Source of the DNA: Rhodospirillaceae bacterium
Lineage (GTDB): Bacteria; Pseudomonadota; Alphaproteobacteria; Rhodospirillales; Rhodospirillaceae
Length of the DNA: 64,000 bases
Direction: 5' to 3'
Assembly (NCBI GenBank): GCA_947476925.1
Contig: CANJSF010000003.1
Span: 140,794-204,793 of the forward strand
In this document: positions 60,064-64,000 of the stretch, in pieces
Numbering within the stretch: the first letter of the stretch is position 1
Layout of the letters: each line of letters begins with the position of its first letter
Notes under the pieces: model-generated
Told to the model about the DNA's origin: nothing
What the model saw: the letters and a program-made list of their open reading frames with translations, nothing else
The model's database searches: none
Made by a program: the position numbers and the translations under genes

Positions 60064-62544
60064 CTACCACTTGTATGTGGTACGCGCGTAGTAGAAGCCG
60101 CCGTTAAACCCGGCTGGCGAGAAGTTCGAGTACTGCGCAAAACCGTTGGGGTTAGCACCCGGGATCACAGTATCTGGGTACTGATTGAAGATGTTGTTGG
60201 CACCTACGGCCAGTGACCAGCTATCGGTGAAGTGATAGCCCAACTCGGCGTCGGCCACCCATTGCGAGCCGAACGTTTGGTCCAATGCTGCGTTGGCGTT
60301 GCGCGAGGTGAACTTGCCATATCGGTTGCCGCGCAAGTTCATATCGATGCCATTGATCGAATAGGTCACGCCCAAGTTCAGCTTGCTCTTGGGTTGAGCG
60401 ACCGTGAAGCGACCTTCTTCAACGCGCGCAAAGCGGTTGAGCTGCAAGCCCAAGGACGTCAGCGTCGATGGATTGCCCTTTACGCTTTTGACTTTCGACT
60501 TGTTGAAGTTAATGCCCGCCGTCAGGGCCAAGTCACCATCACCCACGCTGGTATTGTAGCTGGTAATGATGTCGACACCTTTAGTGCGCGTATCAATGGC
60601 GTTGGTGAAGAAGCGGCCACCAGTAACGCCGGGGAAGCCGCGTGACGTCAGGAAGTTTTGGACTGCTGTGCCTGTCAAATTCTCCGACAGAACAATGCGA
60701 TCGTTGATATCAATCTGGTAGGCATCAACCGTAATGTTCATGCCGTCAACCGGTTGGGTTGTGATGCCCAAGCTGAAGTTGGTGGACTTCTCGGCCTTCA
60801 GGTCTTCGGCGCCCAGCAACTTGGCTTCGGGGCTGTTGACGCGGAACGTACGCACTTCGAAGGGGACGCCGCCAATAAAGTTGGTGGCCGTCGAGGAGAA
60901 GTAAGTTTGCTGCAACGACGGTGCGCGGAAACCGTTGGACACGGCCCCACGAATGCCAAAGTTATCAACCACATCCAGCTTGAAGGCGAACTTGCCCGAG
61001 GCCGTTGAGCCGAAGTCGGAGTAGTCTTCAACACGGCCGGCGGCCGACACAAGCAACGCGTCGGTCAGGTTTGTTTCCAAGTCAACGTAAGCCGAGAACG
61101 AATGGCGGCTGGCGTCAACCGCGTCGTTCGGGCGGAACCCGGGGAAGCCCTGAGCGCCCGGCGCGCTGAGTGTGGTGGTGTCTTGACGACCTGGATCAAG
61201 AAAGAGTGTGCGCCCGCCGTCGGCATAAGATGCTGGGTCGCCCGCACCCAAGCCATAAACTTCTTTGCGGAACTCGCCGCCGAACGAAACACTTATGGGC
61301 TTGGGAAGGCCCGATTCAACGTCGGTGCTGAAGTCGAGGTTCGCAACGGTTTGTTCGTACTTGATGTTACCGGCATAGAATTCTGTTGGCGTACCGTTGC
61401 CGTAAGTGGCGTTCAGCGTGTTTTCAACACCGAACGGGAAATAGTTGTAGCCATAAGTCACGCTGGCATCCCAACGGAAATCGTCGCCGCCTTTCGCGCC
61501 GCCGGCGATGGATGAGTCGGTGATGTCGGATGTGATGAACGGCAAGAAGCCATTGGGGTAAATGGTGCGGATGTTGTTCACATCACGCGGACGGCGCCAT
61601 GTGGCACCGCTTTTGCCGTCGCGCTTGCCGTAGCTGCCAAACGAGTAGATCTCGACGGCATCGTTGAGCGGCACCGACAGATTGTAGATGACATTCACAT
61701 CTTGCACGCGGCTGTCGCCGTACTTGAAATTGTTCGTGCGGTCGATGGTGGCTTAGCGCGGGTCGGGCGCGCCCGCAATGGTGTTGTACTGCTGGCGCGA
61801 GTCAGCGGCTTGACGGTTGGTAAACCCACGATGGCGGTATTCCGCCGTCATGTTCAGGTAACCGTTGTCGCCCAGCCCAATGCCCATATTGCCTTGGGTT
61901 TGGTAAAGGTCGCCATCGCCCTTATAGTGCGTCCCGGCATTGGCCACGACCGAGCCGCCTTCTTTGGCATTTTTCAAAATAATGTTGATCACGCCCGCAA
62001 TGGCGTCAGATCCATATTGAGCCGCCGCGCCATCGCGCAGAATTTCAACGCGCTGAATGGCCGAGGTGGGAATGGTGTTCAAATCCGCGCCTGTCGACCC
62101 ACGACCCACCGAGCCATTGAGATTCAACAACGATGACTGATGGCGGCGCTTGCCGTTGACCAACACCAAGGTTTGGTCGGGCGATAGTCCGCGCAATGTC
62201 GCGGGGCGAATGTGGTCGGTACCGTCGGTAATGCTGGGCTGCGGGAAGTTGTACGAAGGCACCAGAGCATTGAGCAATTTGTTGATCTCGCCCAGGCCCG
62301 ACTTCTCAAGCGTGGCGAACGACACCACATCGATGGGCACCGGTGAGTCTGAAACCGTGCGGTCGATGCGGCGCGTGCCGGTGACAATGATCTCGTCTAA
62401 GCCCGCGGCGGCACTTTGATCTTGCGCCACGGCGGGCATGGCAAAGCCATAACCTAATGAAGCAGTGATTGCCGTTGCGGCGAGCAACGAAGACTTGCGA
62501 ACGACTGTATATAGAGCACGACGTGTGACAGGCTGATTGGCCAT
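60064..62544 (-). pseudogene. TonB-dependent receptor interrupted by one in-frame stop
   Basis: Two same-frame segments (62544 to 61753, and 61752 to 60064) read through as one 826-codon receptor apart from a single TAA at 61753-61755. The N-terminal part has a signal (ALYTVVRKSSLLAATAITASLGYGFAMPAVA-type, cleavage near residue 40), TonB box LDEIIVTGTRR, and plug with LRGLSPDQTLVLVNGKRRH and RDGAAAQYGSDAIAGVINII. After the stop, ATIDRTNNFKYGDSRVQDVNVIYN continues the barrel up to the C-terminal YYARTTYKW. The stop falls in the DPR-x-ATIDR segment. Could be a recent nonsense mutation, a sequencing error, or readthrough. Confidence 0.85.
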
Positions 62545-62876
62545 AGGATACCCCGGTTTTTATTGGTGTTACGAAAATGTGACGTGGGGTTAAAGTAAGC
62601 ACGCTCTTCAGGCGCTGCAACGCCGCAAGAACAACATATATCATTCGCTTTACGGGTGTGCCCTCGGCGCAACAGGTATAAACAACCATTGTTCTTCCGC
62701 GGTTTTGGATAATTGAGGAATATCAATCTATTATGGCTGGCATTGCTGCTGTTTTTAGCGCGGCTAAATTGACAGCGGCGCTATTTCTAGCCCGCTCCTC
62801 GGGCCGAATTCGTTTGTACCCAGAAAGGCATGGCCCTACTTCTGCAAGGGTGCGTGACTTTATGTGGGGATCGAGC
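62545..62876. other. Intergenic region between TonB-dependent receptor pseudogene and NmrA-like gene
   Basis: About 330 bases with divergent flanking genes. The NmrA-like frame is open back to 62733 but lacks support before 62877. No RNA gene or operator is visible. Confidence 0.4.
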
Positions 62877-63596
62877 ATGAAACGGCGATTGGCTTTGGCA
62901 GCGTTTGGTTTAGCGGCACTGCTGGGCAGCGCAACAGCTGCTGTGGCGGCCAATGGGTCCGCCCTGGTGTTTGGCGCCAACGGTAAGTTGGGCTCGGAAA
63001 TGGTCAAGGCGCTGCTGGATAGAAACATCGACGTCACGGCGTTTGTGCGCCCCTCCTCCGACCGTTCGCTGCTCAATGGACTGCCCATCAAATATGTCGA
63101 GGGCGATGTGCGCAACAAAGCCGACATCGACAAAGCCTTTGCCTCGGGCAAGTTTACGCTGGCCGTGAATGCCATTGCGCGACGCAGCCGCCAAGAGTTC
63201 GGGCTCTATGAAAGCAGCCAAAACAGTATGACAGCCGCAGCCAAAGCCACAGGCGTGAAGCAAATGATTTTCTTTAGCTCGGTGGGCGTGGGCAGCAGCC
63301 GGTTTTTATATAGCGACAAGGCGTATGCCAATTTTAAAGCAACCATGACGGAACGCGAGGCCGCCGAAAACACGCTCATCGCCAGTGGTGTGCCCTATAC
63401 CATTGTACGCACCGGCGGCGTGCTGGACGGAAACATCGCCACCGGCAAGGCTTACCTCAGCGAAAAACCTATATTAGGCGCCACCACGCGCGTTGACCTG
63501 GCGCAAATCACCGTGGCGTGCGTGGGCGCAGATTTTTGTAAAAACAAGATCTTCCACGCCGGTGACGATACACAAAAGGTGCCGGGCGGGGAGTAG
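62877..63596 (+). CDS. Exported NmrA-like NAD(P)-binding (atypical SDR) protein
   Basis: 239 residues from the ATG at 62877 (GGGGA six bases upstream); the longer frame from 62733 adds an unlikely N-terminus. Signal MKRRLALAAFGLAALLGSATAAVAA, then a Rossmann motif (ALVFGANGKLGSEMVKALLD), FVRPSSDRSLL after the second strand, and VKQMIFFSSVGVGSS and VPYTIVRTGGV as in NmrA-like atypical short-chain dehydrogenases. These proteins bind NAD(P) and are normally cytosolic, so a Sec-type signal is odd. Followed by a strong terminator. Confidence 0.82.
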   Translation: MKRRLALAAFGLAALLGSATAAVAANGSALVFGANGKLGSEMVKALLDRNIDVTAFVRPSSDRSLLNGLPIKYVEGDVRNKADIDKAFASGKFTLAVNAIARRSRQEFGLYESSQNSMTAAAKATGVKQMIFFSSVGVGSSRFLYSDKAYANFKATMTEREAAENTLIASGVPYTIVRTGGVLDGNIATGKAYLSEKPILGATTRVDLAQITVACVGADFCKNKIFHAGDDTQKVPGGE

Positions 63597-63620
63597 CCAC
63601 CGTTCGCATTGATTGCATCA

Positions 63621-63650
63621 GGGCCCCAGATATAATGCTGGGGCCCTTTT
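63621..63650 (+). terminator. Terminator after the NmrA-like gene
   Basis: Perfect nine-pair stem GGGCCCCAG (63621-63629) with CTGGGGCCC (63638-63646), followed by TTTT. Confidence 0.88.
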
Positions 63651-63672
63651 CGCATATGGATTGGTTTAAGTC

Positions 63673-63855
63673 ATGACCGGCTTTTTCCAGACGCCTGTTT
63701 TTATGCAGCCGCCTGTTCCAGACGAAACACCGCCACGCACTTTGCGTGTAGCGACCTTCAGTGTTGTCGCGCTCATATTGATTGTCATGGTGGCCTTTCG
63801 CATAGCGCGACCAGAGCCATTCGATGAGTCGACTGTTCAGCCCGTACTCCCCTGA
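63673..63855 (+). CDS. Small single-helix membrane protein, unknown
   Basis: 60 residues with a proline-rich N-terminus (FMQPPVPDETPP) and one membrane helix (VATFSVVALILIVMVAF). Ribosome-binding site weak. Located between a terminator and the IS3-type gene. No family recognised. Confidence 0.5.
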   Translation: MTGFFQTPVFMQPPVPDETPPRTLRVATFSVVALILIVMVAFRIARPEPFDESTVQPVLP

Positions 63856-63917
63856 CCTGACGGCTTTTTTTGTACCGGTCGATTTGAGAGAATTGACCCG
63901 TATAGAAGGAGCTGAAG

Positions 63918-64000
63918 ATGGGCAAACGTGGATTTGGAGCCGAGCAGATTGTTTCCAAGTTAAGGCAGATCGAGGTGCTGATGGCGCAGGGCAAGACCGC
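63918..64000 (+). mobile_element. Start of IS3-family transposase orfA, cut by window edge
   Basis: 27 codons visible, beginning MGKRGFGAEQIVSKLRQIEV, preceded by AAGGAG. The EQIV-x-KLRQ-x-EVL-x-AQG pattern is that of IS3-family OrfA helix-turn-helix proteins (IS407-like group most likely). The rest of the element lies beyond 64000. The left inverted repeat should be in about 63855-63915 but I cannot fix its end. Confidence 0.85.

Noticed and set aside
1..64000. CRISPR array, prophage, toxin-antitoxin or restriction system
   Set aside because: I found no regularly spaced repeats, phage structural genes, toxin-antitoxin pairs or restriction-modification motifs.

Overview
The window reads as an accessory-rich stretch of an alphaproteobacterial chromosome. 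Support comes from a mitochondrial-type complex I accessory subunit (NDUFS4-like, 56040-56339), an alphaproteobacterial PAS_5 protein, LptF/LptG, several large TonB-dependent receptors (TBDRs) and moderately high GC. Nothing fixes the genus. Coding density is high, there are two tRNA genes (Arg-UCU, Pro-UGG), no rRNA, no CRISPR array, and an IS3-type transposase gene runs off the right edge.

Region 1 (1-8.9 kb) is mixed metabolism: a DJ-1/PfpI protein translationally coupled to a CurA-like reductase, a secreted fasciclin protein, a tandem-domain nitrilase-like protein, OsmC, Nudix hydrolase, mercaptopyruvate sulfurtransferase and an exported Rossmann protein. Region 2 (8.9-24.7 kb) is dense in small catabolic-looking enzymes: a four-gene overlapping operon (FAD-linked oxidase, NTF2-like, YdhR-like, nitrilase-like), cupins, two Tat-exported flavin amine oxidases, vicinal-oxygen-chelate proteins and three double-cupin paralogues. 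Homologous NTF2-like proteins occur in two of these clusters, hinting at related chemistry. Region 3 (24.7-33.1 kb) has a cytochrome c and an RND efflux system whose adaptor and pump genes are separated by an opposite-strand block (DUF2177, orphan peptide-binding protein, nitrilase-like protein).

Region 4 (33-45.7 kb) holds a DUF350-DUF1190-glutathionylspermidine-synthase-like operon with an Mpo1-like and an M29-like protein, then two tandem paralogous TBDRs with near-identical terminators. Region 5 (46-56.5 kb) holds a hybrid histidine kinase with a convergent overlapping response regulator, LptF/LptG, a glycosyltransferase beside a flippase-like membrane protein, and the tRNAs. Region 6 (56.8-64 kb) contains an unfamiliar four-gene operon built around a secreted c-type cytochrome fused to a beta-propeller, a TBDR broken by one in-frame stop codon, an exported NmrA-like protein and the IS edge.

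The best candidates for undescribed biology are: the overlapping operon at 8.9-12.1 kb with its nitrilase-like protein lacking two of three catalytic residues; the family of related nitrilase-like proteins spread over the window; the double-cupin cluster at 21-24.7 kb; and the cytochrome-propeller/membrane operon at 56.8-60 kb. Two genes look broken: a frameshift at an A6 run (19.1-19.8 kb) and a nonsense codon in a TBDR (60.1-62.5 kb). All assignments were made by reading motifs by eye, with no database search.
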